DNA from: an uncultured Lachnospiraceae bacterium
GTDB taxonomy: Bacteria; Bacillota_A; Clostridia; Lachnospirales; Lachnospiraceae
Direction: 5' to 3'
Length of the DNA: 15,022 nt
NCBI GenBank assembly: GCA_949957035.1
Contig: CATLIP010000021.1
Span: forward strand, 1-15,022
Both the position numbers and the translations under genes were made by a program. Within the stretch, counting starts at the first letter, position 1. Each line of letters starts with the position of its first letter. Of the stretch, positions 1 to 6,478 are shown piece by piece. Under the pieces are notes generated by a model. The model searched no databases. It was not told the origin of the DNA and saw nothing but the letters and a program-made list of their open reading frames with translations.

Positions 1-123
1 CGCCCGTTTGATATTATATCCCAGGCACATGAGCGCAAATTCCCCTGTCACTTTCCGCAGGCCTTTCAGCAGGAAGTAACCAAATCCCATCGCTCGTTTT
101 ATTGTTCCGAACGGATGCTCAGA
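1..123 (-). pseudogene. IS1182-like transposase, C-terminal-region remnant
   Basis: The minus strand reads without a stop from about 123 to the window edge. It encodes the segment SEHPFGTIKRAMGFGYF followed by a stretch with LRKVTGEFALMCLGYNIKRA. The EHPFGTIK...G-x-x-x-F-L...GL-x-x-V-x-x-E-x-x-L...YN-x-K-R pattern is typical of the C-terminal part of IS1182-family DDE transposases (established knowledge). Everything upstream in the transposase, including most of the DDE domain, is absent: the sequence above about 123-140 instead belongs to an oppositely oriented gene. The fragment is therefore not functional as seen here. The exact breakpoint cannot be fixed, because the minus frame stays open for a few more codons. 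The rest of its 3' end lies outside the window. Confidence 0.75.
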
Positions 124-611
124 CAGGGAGGGAGTGCAGGGAATTTGACAAAGCACTGTATTGCCCTTCGCAGCATACAGGGGAGGTGCAGCGGATTTAC
201 CATGAGCTTGGGGTGGAGTGCCGGATGGATCAGACCCTAAGGCTGCCTGTAAGTGAAAAGACACAGATGGGGTGGAAGGAAGAGAAGGAACACAACTCCT
301 ACATTTGGACGGTTCAGAAGATTGGGACGGATTTCCCGGACAGGCTGTCTGACCGGATGGGACAGATTAGGCGGCGGGAGGATGCAACGGTACTCTGTTA
401 TCTGAATCTTTGCGATTCATCGGCTGTCTACGGGTATGAAATGCTTAGGAAAGAGGGATTTTTCTTTACCGGGCTGAAACCCTTGCAGATAAAGGAAGAG
501 TATATGCTGCTGGCTTACACGGGCGGGCAGGTGATTCGCTATGAGGATATCCACCTGCATGAGGATGGAGAACGGCTGCTTTCCTATATTCGGCTGCATC
601 AGAACGACTGA
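102..611 (+). pseudogene. 5'-truncated acetyltransferase (GNAT)-like protein, C-terminal part
   Basis: An open frame of 169 codons ends at 611. Its first dozen codons (MFRTDAQTGRE) lie over or next to the antisense transposase remnant, and no ribosome binding site precedes the ATG at 102. Recognisable native sequence begins near 138-160 (ALYCPSQHTGEVQRIYHELG). That segment resembles the linker 'Y-x-P-x-x-H-x-x-x-V/I-R-x-I-Y-x-x-L-G', and the end of the frame (YGYEMLRKEGFFFTGLKP, then YEDIHLHEDGERLLSYI) resembles the C-terminal half of GNAT-like proteins encoded next to RsbW/SpoIIE-type regulators. The family match is from memory of the pattern and is only moderately secure. The gene ends 36 bases before the phosphatase and probably belonged to the same operon. 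A complete homologue should extend well upstream, so this is most likely a broken gene. Confidence 0.5.
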
Positions 612-647
612 AAAATATCAAGTTTTACAGAAGGAGGATTGAAAGGA

Positions 648-2906
648 TTGAAAACAATTAAAAATAAGGTGGTACGGCTGGTACTGTCGATTTCCCTTGC
701 CTCGATTCTGCTTCTGGGCGCGGCTTCGGGTTTTGAAATCTGGCGGATACGGCAGAATACCACGGATGGCCTGCAAGACCTGAACGAGCAGACGGCGGCA
801 GACGCGACGGATGCTTTGCAGACGCAGAAGCAGGAGGAGCTTCAGGCAATGGCTGAGAATAAGAGCAGCCTTGCAGATATGAGCCTGAATCTGATTCTGA
901 ACCAGACAAGGCTGGTGGCGATGGCTGCACAGGAGGTCTATTCCAACCAGGAGTTTTATACCCAGGGACGGTCGGACGGAGAGCTTCCGGTAGATGCCTA
1001 TGATTTTTCCTGCAATTATCCGTCGGAGACGCTGGGAGCGTTTTCTTTCCATCTGCGCGCGCCCCGGTCTGTGATGGCGCCGGACTCTATTGTGGAGAAG
1101 GACGGAACCGTGGTAAAGGCGAGGCTTGACGAGGCAAGCCTGACCGGTTCTATGAGGCGGGAATTGTATCTTGCACGTCATTTGGAAAATGCATTAGGGG
1201 GTATCCGTAATTTTGACAACGGCGACGGTACGTACAGTGGAATCGGCGCCTCCTATTTCTGTCTGGAATCTTCGGGAATTGATGTGCTGGCTGACACGCT
1301 GACGGCTTCTATGGTAGAATATGATGCAAGACAGTCTTCCTGGTATAAGGAAGCGGCGAAGCTTGGGGCAGGCGGGGTCTATTGGAGCCACCCGATTCAG
1401 GACAGCTCCGGGCGCGGGGTGGCGCTGATTTGTTCTATGCCGGTCTATGTGGACGGCAGGCTTGTAGGCGTGGCAGGAAGCGGAGGCTTGATTGAGAATA
1501 TTCAGGAAATGGTGCAGAGTACCAGCATTGGGGAGAGCGGCTATGCGTTCCTATTGAATACCGGTAGTATGAATGTGATTGCAAATGCCAATCCTGATGA
1601 GAACAGCGAGATTAACCGTTTTCGGGATAATTTGATGGAGACAGAAAACGGAAAGCTGACCGTCGTTATGGAACGGATTCGGCAGGGAGGCTCCGGTATC
1701 TCTCAGGTGGAGTTAGATGGGAAAGAGTCCTATCTTGCATATTCGCCGCTGACGACGACGAGCTGGGTGATGGTGACGGTGATTGGGCTGGATGATGCGT
1801 CGATTGTGACCCATATCAACGACTTGCAGGAGAATATCAGTAGCATTACCATTCAGACCACGGAGAATATCAATGCAAAGATTAGGCTGATGGCTGGAAT
1901 GTTCGTGGTGATTGCGTTATTGATTACGGCCGTTATCATTTTCCTGTCCAATAAGTTTGCCAGACGGCTGACCCGGCCAATCTATACGCTGACCGAAGGA
2001 GCCGGGCAGATCAGCGGCGGCAATCTGGATTACCGGATTACAGTGGAGTCGGACGATGAGACTGCGCTTCTTTCGGAGGCGTTTAACCATATGACCGACA
2101 GCCTGAAGGATTACATTGAGAATCTGTCGCGGATTACGGCGGAGAAGGAACGGATTGGGACGGAGCTGGATATTGCAAGGAATATTCAGGCGTCTATGCT
2201 GCCCTGCATTTTCCCTGCGTTTCCGGAGCGGACGGAGTTCGACATCTATGCGACGATGAATCCGGCAAAGGAGGTTGGCGGTGATTTCTACGATTTCTTT
2301 ATGGTGGATGAGCGTCATCTTGCCATTGTGGTGGCGGATGTGTCAGGGAAAGGAGTCCCGGCGGCGCTGTTCATGGTGATTGGCAAGACGTTGATTAAGG
2401 ACCATACGAAACCAGAGCGGGATCTGGGAGAAGTGTTTACGGAGGTCAACGAGCTGTTGTGCGAGTCTAACAGCGAAGGGCTGTTCATCACGGCGTTTGA
2501 AGGCGTACTGGATCTGGTGACGGGTGAGCTTATGTTTGTCAATGCAGGACATGAGATTCCCTTTATCTGTAAGGGAAATGGTTTTGAGACTTACAAAATC
2601 CGCGCGGGCTTTGTGCTTGCCGGTATGGAGGGGATTCGTTACCGGTGCGGGTCGATGCAGCTTGAGCCTGGGGATAAGATTTTCCAGTATACGGACGGGG
2701 TGACGGAGGCGACCAACCGGGAGATGGAACTATATGGAATGGAGCGGTTAGGAGAGGTTCTGTCAAAGAATGGGGCGGCGTCTCCGGAAACGTTGCTTAG
2801 CTCTGTGAAAGAGGACATTGACGCATTTGTCGGGGATGCTCCTCAGTTTGATGATATTACCATGCTTTGTCTGGAATATAAGGAAAGAATGAAGGTGGAG
2901 GAATGA
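648..2906 (+). CDS. Membrane-anchored PP2C (SpoIIE/RsbU-type) serine phosphatase with extracellular sensor and HAMP
   Basis: A protein of 752 residues if it starts at the TTG at 648, which lies 10 bases after AAGGAGG (631-637). A TTG at 639 is in frame but only one base from that site. Visible order: first membrane segment at about residues 10-28; a large extracellular region of Cache-like size (about 30-410, containing WYKEA and GRLVGVAGSGGLIEN); second membrane segment at about 414-436; HAMP; a coiled linker (TELDIARNIQASMLP); then a PP2C domain of the SpoIIE class. The metal-binding motifs are intact: GGDFYD at 544-549, DVSGKG at 564-569, NAGHE, DGVTEA and FDDITML near 734-740. Such enzymes dephosphorylate a STAS anti-anti-sigma factor in response to an external signal (family knowledge). 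It overlaps the downstream RsbW-like kinase by 4 bases, consistent with a partner-switching pair. The ligand is unknown. Confidence 0.88.
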   Translation: MKTIKNKVVRLVLSISLASILLLGAASGFEIWRIRQNTTDGLQDLNEQTAADATDALQTQKQEELQAMAENKSSLADMSLNLILNQTRLVAMAAQEVYSNQEFYTQGRSDGELPVDAYDFSCNYPSETLGAFSFHLRAPRSVMAPDSIVEKDGTVVKARLDEASLTGSMRRELYLARHLENALGGIRNFDNGDGTYSGIGASYFCLESSGIDVLADTLTASMVEYDARQSSWYKEAAKLGAGGVYWSHPIQDSSGRGVALICSMPVYVDGRLVGVAGSGGLIENIQEMVQSTSIGESGYAFLLNTGSMNVIANANPDENSEINRFRDNLMETENGKLTVVMERIRQGGSGISQVELDGKESYLAYSPLTTTSWVMVTVIGLDDASIVTHINDLQENISSITIQTTENINAKIRLMAGMFVVIALLITAVIIFLSNKFARRLTRPIYTLTEGAGQISGGNLDYRITVESDDETALLSEAFNHMTDSLKDYIENLSRITAEKERIGTELDIARNIQASMLPCIFPAFPERTEFDIYATMNPAKEVGGDFYDFFMVDERHLAIVVADVSGKGVPAALFMVIGKTLIKDHTKPERDLGEVFTEVNELLCESNSEGLFITAFEGVLDLVTGELMFVNAGHEIPFICKGNGFETYKIRAGFVLAGMEGIRYRCGSMQLEPGDKIFQYTDGVTEATNREMELYGMERLGEVLSKNGAASPETLLSSVKEDIDAFVGDAPQFDDITMLCLEYKERMKVEE

Positions 2907-3313
2907 AGGAACTAACCATAGATGCAACGGTAGAGAATATTATGCAGGTGACGGCATTTGTGGATGAGCAGCTTGAGGCCCTTGGATGCCCTGTGAAGGC
3001 ACAGATGCAGATTGACATTGCCATTGACGAGCTTTTCGGAAATATTGCCCATTATGCCTATCATCCCGGCGTAGGGGCGGCGACCGTCCGCGTGGAGGTT
3101 GTGGATACGCCTCTTTCGGTGGTGGTGTCTTTCATCGACAAGGGGGTTCCCTATGACCCTCTTTCTAAGGAAGACCCGGATGTGGGGCTTTCCCTGGAGG
3201 AGCGGGAGATTGGCGGGCTTGGGATTTATATGGTGAAGAAGAGTATGGATGAAATCACTTATGAGTACAAGGACGGGCAGAACATCCTGCGTATCAGGAA
3301 AAGTATGGAGTAA
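2903..3313 (+). CDS. RsbW/SpoIIAB-like anti-sigma factor serine kinase (HATPase)
   Basis: 136 residues, the usual size for a stand-alone GHKL anti-sigma kinase. The N box is intact: DELFGNIAHYAY at residues 42-53, with Glu43 and Asn47 as the expected catalytic and Mg-binding residues. So are the G1 box (D79-K-G-V-P) and the G2 box (G104-G-L-G-I-Y-M-V). Start and upstream stop overlap as ATGA at 2903-2906, so translation is coupled to the phosphatase. By family knowledge such a protein binds a sigma factor or another output partner, and phosphorylates a STAS antagonist that the phosphatase reactivates. Neither a sigma factor nor a STAS gene lies in the window, so its target is unknown. It is followed by a stem-loop shared with the convergent chemoreceptor gene. 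Confidence 0.87.
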   Translation: MKELTIDATVENIMQVTAFVDEQLEALGCPVKAQMQIDIAIDELFGNIAHYAYHPGVGAATVRVEVVDTPLSVVVSFIDKGVPYDPLSKEDPDVGLSLEEREIGGLGIYMVKKSMDEITYEYKDGQNILRIRKSME

Positions 3314-3357
3314 GCAGCCGGTTCGTGTCAGCGGAAATTGGAAAGAGATTCGAGAAA

Positions 3358-3390
3358 AAGAGACGATACAAAAATGTTGTATCGTCTCTT
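3358..3390. terminator. Probable bidirectional stem-loop between convergent genes
   Basis: A perfect 14-base inverted repeat, AAGAGACGATACAA (3358-3371) with TTGTATCGTCTCTT (3377-3390), has a 5-base loop. It lies 45 bases after the anti-sigma kinase stop and 29 bases past the stop of the opposing chemoreceptor gene. Read leftward the stem runs into TTTTTCTC, a fair termination signal. Read rightward no T-run follows directly (a run of T occurs only at about 3409-3415), so termination on the + strand is less certain. Confidence 0.65.
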
Positions 3391-3418
3391 ATGTAATATA
3401 ACAGGATCTTTTTTTGTT

Positions 3419-5230
3419 TTATTTCCCGGAAGCAAATTCATCTGCAAATTCAAACTTACCTGTCTTGAGGGCTTTCTGGTAATTCTCGTTCGCTTGGCGG
3501 ATGAATTCCTCATCGCCCCGTTTCTCTGGCGGGATGTATGCGTGGCCCATCTTTCTCTGGCGGAGATTGAACTGGTTCATCTCATCCTCAAGCAGCCTTG
3601 CGTCTTCCCTCATCTCAGTGCTTGCAGCAGCAGCTTCTTCGTTCACGGACAGGTTAGAAGTGATGGACTCGTTGATAAATTCAACCTGCTCATGGATACG
3701 TGAAATAGCATCTTCTTGTTTCTGTGAGGAGTCAGAGATACGGTTCACTGTCTCAATAATGCTGTCCAGATCATCCACAACGTGCTGGAAGGTCTCAAAT
3801 GCTTCTGAACTGGTCTGGCTTCCGTCTTTTGTTGCGCGCATGGTGGCTTCAATCAACTGCTTGCTTTCGTTTGCCGCATCTGCGCTCTTGAGAGCCAGTA
3901 CACGTACTTCATCTGCAACGACAGCGAATCCCTTTCCGGCTTCTCCGGCGCGGGCAGCTTCGACTGCGGCGTTCAAGGCAAGAATATTCGTCTGGAATGC
4001 GATATCGTCAATCAGTTTGATGACGTTGGCGATCTTCTGTGAGGACTTGTTAATCTCGTCTACGGATTCAACCAACAGTCCCATCTTGGCATTACTGTCC
4101 TGCATATCCTGCAGGATGGAGTGGGACAAGTCGGTGGCATGCTGAACCTCAACTCCGTTCTGTCTTACCAGTTCTCTGGTTTCGTCTGTGGAACTGTTTA
4201 ACTCATTAATGGCAACAACCTGTTTTGACGCTGTGTCGGCAAGCATCTGGCTTGCATTGGCGATGTTCTGTGATGCGGTTGCAACAGACATGGCTATCTC
4301 TATAATCCGCGCAAACATAAAGTCGTTGGACTGTACAAGGTGGTACAGGTTCCGTCCAAGGGAGTCTTCATGGGAGCGGATGTTGACGAATACGGTCATG
4401 TCGCCCTGAGCAAGGCGTTTTACCACTTCTACGTTCTCATGGATGCTGTCTACCATCCGCTGGAATGACTGAATCATGGAGCCAATCTCATTGTCTTCGT
4501 TGCCTTTCAGTACCTGCTGGTCGAAATCAATCTCGTCTGCGCCCACGGAAAGCTTTTCTGACCATTCGGCTACGGCTGTAATCGGCCGGCTAATCTGTCT
4601 TGCCGAGCGGGTTCCGTAGAATATGGCAACGATGAATCCAACTAGAGCGCACACAATATTTAAGACAATCATGATAAAAATCAGTCTATCCATCTTTTCG
4701 GAGGCTTGATTGGCAATCTCCTTATACTGTGTCGAAATCTTGTCTAACCCCTGGATTACCTTTTCCGTCAAAGGTTTGAGTTCCTCATTGAATCTTTTGT
4801 ATGCGGCTGCCTGGTCGTTTTTCGCCAGTTCTAAGATCTCGGATGCCAGCGTGTGCATCTTCTGATGGGGTTCCTGAGTCTCATCCAAAGCAGTGCGGAT
4901 TACGGTGTCGGAAAGGTCTGAGTCGCTCACCCCTGACAACCATTGCCCCAGAAGACAGGTGTTATAATCCAGGCTTCCCTTAAATTCTGTTCCGTTCACA
5001 ATGCTTTCGTTGTACATCTCCAGCCATTCATAGTGTTTCGCCAATGCGGACTGGGTAGCAGCCTGATTATCCCGGTTATTGGATACAACGCGGTAATCTC
5101 TGCTGATCTGTATGAGTGAGATCAGGGAAACTGCAACCAACAGGCACATTACCAGGATTACATGCCGGTATCCTGATAAGATTTGCTTTCGGATTGAATT
5201 AATCTTTTTTTTCTTCATCTCATTCTTCAT
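3419..5230 (-). CDS. Methyl-accepting chemotaxis protein with extracytoplasmic CZB-like sensor domain
   Basis: 603 residues. Order: short basic N-terminus; membrane segment at about 23-42; external region 43-182; second membrane segment 183-205; HAMP (about 206-260); an alpha-helical linker; then the cytoplasmic signalling domain with the conserved hairpin tip ([20 protein letters not shown] begins near 407, continuing to [10 protein letters not shown]). The external region resembles the chemoreceptor zinc-binding (CZB) domain, with candidate ligands His66 (in AKHYEW), Cys92 (in NTCLLGQW), and His122 and His126 (in PHQKMH). This is the His/Cys/His-x3-His arrangement known for CZB. The start at 5230 is preceded by AGAGGAAG on the minus strand, and an in-frame Met four codons later is an alternative. 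It is monocistronic with its own promoter. No other chemotaxis gene is nearby. No C-terminal CheR-binding pentapeptide is seen. Confidence 0.92.
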   Translation of the reverse strand: MKNEMKKKKINSIRKQILSGYRHVILVMCLLVAVSLISLIQISRDYRVVSNNRDNQAATQSALAKHYEWLEMYNESIVNGTEFKGSLDYNTCLLGQWLSGVSDSDLSDTVIRTALDETQEPHQKMHTLASEILELAKNDQAAAYKRFNEELKPLTEKVIQGLDKISTQYKEIANQASEKMDRLIFIMIVLNIVCALVGFIVAIFYGTRSARQISRPITAVAEWSEKLSVGADEIDFDQQVLKGNEDNEIGSMIQSFQRMVDSIHENVEVVKRLAQGDMTVFVNIRSHEDSLGRNLYHLVQSNDFMFARIIEIAMSVATASQNIANASQMLADTASKQVVAINELNSSTDETRELVRQNGVEVQHATDLSHSILQDMQDSNAKMGLLVESVDEINKSSQKIANVIKLIDDIAFQTNILALNAAVEAARAGEAGKGFAVVADEVRVLALKSADAANESKQLIEATMRATKDGSQTSSEAFETFQHVVDDLDSIIETVNRISDSSQKQEDAISRIHEQVEFINESITSNLSVNEEAAAASTEMREDARLLEDEMNQFNLRQRKMGHAYIPPEKRGDEEFIRQANENYQKALKTGKFEFADEFASGK

Positions 5231-5284
5231 CTCATTCTTCCTCTTTTAGCAGTTGTATTAATATTCTATTCTAAATCTTTGTTC

Positions 5285-5313
5285 ATTATATCAAAATCTG
5301 ACTGATAGTTCAA
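5285..5313 (-). promoter_or_regulatory. Candidate sigma-A promoter for the chemoreceptor gene
   Basis: On the minus strand TTGAAC (5313-5308) is followed after 17 bases by TATAAT (5290-5285). The TGA just before the -10 makes an extended TGnTATAAT element. This leaves a leader of about 45-50 bases to the start codon at 5230. Confidence 0.6.
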
Positions 5314-5439
5314 GTAGAGATTCTGGAAAATAATAACTTTTACTATTTTGTTAAAGATTTTACATATACCGGGGATTGTGTCAAAATCCGGACGAAGAGG
5401 ATACAGTGGATGATTCTAATTTTTTGGAAAATAAAACCA

Positions 5440-5468
5440 TGGACAAAATTACTTTTTGTGTATAGTAT
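5440..5468 (+). promoter_or_regulatory. Candidate sigma-A promoter for the lipoprotein gene
   Basis: TGGACA (5440-5445) and TAGTAT (5463-5468) are separated by 17 bases and lie about 75 bases before the lipoprotein start. The match is moderate (5 of 6 and 4 of 6 bases), so this is a suggestion only. Confidence 0.4.
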
Positions 5469-5544
5469 TCTTTATTTTGCAGATATTACTGGTAACAAGT
5501 ATTACTTGATTACAGATAAAGATACATGAAAGGGAGAATTTGAC

Positions 5545-5886
5545 ATGAAACAGTTAAAGAAAATGGTACTGATCCTGATGTGTACAGGCGCAATGCTTGG
5601 CATGACTGCCTGCGGCAGCGACGGCAACGCAGATGACAATGCGGCAAATAACAATGCGGCAAACGACGGCAATACCAACAATGGCGGCACTAATAATGGA
5701 AATACCAACGGAGCTACCGATGGTACGGACCGTGATCGTAACGACGGAGACAATATAGCCGATGAAATCGGAGACGATGTTCGTGACGGAATTGATGATG
5801 TGGGAGACGCTCTGGATGGGAAGGACGACAATCATAACATCAATGATAACAATGACGGCGTCAATGATGACAAGGTAAGAGATTAG
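5545..5886 (+). CDS. Small Asn/Asp-rich lipoprotein of unknown function
   Basis: 113 residues. A lipoprotein signal peptide is clear: MKQLKK basic start, hydrophobic core VLILMCTGAMLGM, then a lipobox-like MTAC with Cys23 as the lipidated residue. The mature part is low complexity, almost only Asn, Asp, Gly, Ala and Thr, with repeated AANNN, TNNG and NDG units. The acidic C-terminal half contains NDNNDGVND, which resembles an isolated calcium-binding loop of the DxNxDG type; this resemblance may be chance given the composition. The start is supported by AGGGAGA (5530-5536), 8 bases upstream. A terminator follows. I do not recognise a family with known function; it could be a cell-surface spacer or ion-binding protein. 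Confidence 0.8.
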   Translation: MKQLKKMVLILMCTGAMLGMTACGSDGNADDNAANNNAANDGNTNNGGTNNGNTNGATDGTDRDRNDGDNIADEIGDDVRDGIDDVGDALDGKDDNHNINDNNDGVNDDKVRD

Positions 5887-5907
5887 AAGTCATATTATGC
5901 ATGAGGG

Positions 5908-5944
5908 GCTGCTTTTCCGGTTGATTCTGGATAAGCAGCTTTTT
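5908..5944 (+). terminator. Rho-independent terminator after the lipoprotein gene
   Basis: GCTGCTT (5908-5914) pairs with AAGCAGC (5933-5939) and is followed directly by five T (5940-5944). Flanking TGCATGA and TGCATGA-like sequences could extend the structure. Confidence 0.7.
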
Positions 5945-5958
5945 GCATGAATAAAGGC

Positions 5959-5987
5959 TTTACACCGAAATCACTTATTGATATAAT
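5959..5987 (+). promoter_or_regulatory. Strong candidate sigma-A promoter for the 49-residue protein gene
   Basis: TTTACA (5959-5964), a 17-base spacer and TATAAT (5982-5987), with TGA before the -10 making an extended -10. It sits just after the lipoprotein terminator and about 43 bases before the start at 6030, so the small gene is an independent unit. A short CACTT/AAGTG hairpin (6007-6019) lies next to its ribosome binding site. Confidence 0.7.
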
Positions 5988-6029
5988 GAAAATACGAAGT
6001 AAACGGCACTTTAAAAGTGAGGTGATAAT

Positions 6030-6179
6030 ATGGGCATGAGCGACGAACAGTTTGAAGTGTATAACGCATTAATCACTTTTGTCGATGAATTAATTGACAG
6101 AGAAACGGATGAAAAAGAAAGAGCGAAGCTGAAAATACGCAAGAAAAATATCCTTGCAAACAACAAAGAAATAAATTAG
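6030..6179 (+). CDS. Small 49-residue charged protein, unknown function
   Basis: A 50-codon frame from ATG 6030 to TAG 6177-6179. A good ribosome binding site (GTGAGGTG) lies 5-6 bases upstream, a strong promoter is at 5959-5987, and a terminator follows at once. The protein starts MGMSDEQFEVYNALITFVDE, has an amphipathic helical first half, and a Lys/Arg/Glu-rich second half (DEKERAKLKIRKKN) ending in KEIN. No membrane segment, cysteine or signal peptide is present. I do not recognise the family. The complete expression unit (promoter, ribosome binding site, terminator) is the main evidence that it is a real gene. It is predicted to be a small cytosolic, largely alpha-helical protein. Confidence 0.7.
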   Translation: MGMSDEQFEVYNALITFVDELIDRETDEKERAKLKIRKKNILANNKEIN

Positions 6180-6188
6180 CCTTAACCA

Positions 6189-6230
6189 AAGGTGCAAAGT
6201 CTTTATTGAATAATAAAGGTTTTGCACCTT
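6189..6230 (+). terminator. Stem-loop terminator after the 49-residue protein gene
   Basis: AAGGTGCAAA (6189-6198) pairs with TTTGCACCTT (6221-6230). An inner stem CTTTATT (6201-6207) pairs with AATAAAG (6212-6218), giving a long hairpin with one small internal mismatch. It begins 9 bases after the stop codon. The following CTTCATTT is only moderately T-rich. Confidence 0.65.
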
Positions 6231-6324
6231 CTTCATTTAAGGGTTTTCGACCGGAATCTATGTTTTTCGTCAAATTGGATAAAAGATGGGGAAATATATT
6301 GTTAAAATTTCTACAATCAAATGC

Positions 6325-6342
6325 TTGTTAATTAATTGTCAA
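6325..6342 (+). promoter_or_regulatory. Rex-like redox operator overlapping the -35 region
   Basis: TTGTTAATTAATTGTCAA reads as two 7-base half sites around 4 bases. It matches the clostridial Rex consensus TTGTTAA-N4-TTAACAA at 12 of 14 half-site positions. The site covers the -35 element and part of the spacer, where Rex binding would block RNA polymerase. Rex is known to release DNA when NADH is high and commonly controls fermentative dehydrogenases, so the position fits. No rex gene is in the window. Confidence 0.6.
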
Positions 6343-6353
6343 TATGCTATAAT
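6325..6353 (+). promoter_or_regulatory. Candidate sigma-A promoter of the LDH/MDH-family gene
   Basis: TTGTTA (6325-6330), a 17-base spacer and TATAAT (6348-6353), with TGC before the -10 giving an extended -10. Transcription would start near 6360, leaving a leader of roughly 120 bases. Confidence 0.75.
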
Positions 6354-6391
6354 ATTTTCATAAGGCGGCAGGAAACGACAGATTACACAGA

Positions 6392-6436
6392 GGTTCTGAC
6401 GCCAGGCGTACCGGCATAAGCTAGAGAGAACCGGTA
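6392..6436 (+). other. Leader of the LDH/MDH-family gene with alternative stem-loops
   Basis: Within the untranslated leader GGTTCT (6392-6397) can pair with AGAACC (6427-6432). TACCGG (6409-6414) can pair with CCGGTA (6431-6436). The two 3' arms share two bases, so the stems compete. No terminator T-run or sequestered ribosome binding site is evident, and no known riboswitch class is recognised. Confidence 0.35.
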
Positions 6437-6478
6437 TTCCAGAATCAGTAGAAAATGCATAGAGAAGGAGAAGAAAAC

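Larger units (their letters stand above)
5231..5544. other. Divergent intergenic region, AT-rich, no gene
   Basis: This 314-base gap separates the divergent chemoreceptor and lipoprotein genes. It is AT-rich and shows no credible coding frame. Apart from one candidate promoter for each flanking gene (listed separately) I see no strong hairpin, repeat array or RNA gene in it. A short near-duplicate ATGAGATGAAG appears twice at the chemoreceptor start on the minus strand. Confidence 0.6.

Noticed and set aside
618..1181. 187-codon minus-strand frame opposite the phosphatase gene
   Set aside because: A shadow frame of a real coding sequence, rich in Arg/His/Leu without motifs.
3501..4145. 214-codon plus-strand frame inside the chemoreceptor region
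   Set aside because: It is antisense to the well-supported chemoreceptor, is Ser/Ala-rich as expected from the reverse frame of a coiled coil, and has no ribosome binding site or family features.
5502..5835. Two minus-strand frames opposite the lipoprotein gene, one looking hydrophobic
   Set aside because: The hydrophobic character follows from reverse-complementing Asn/Asp codons; the plus strand has a signal peptide, lipobox and ribosome binding site.
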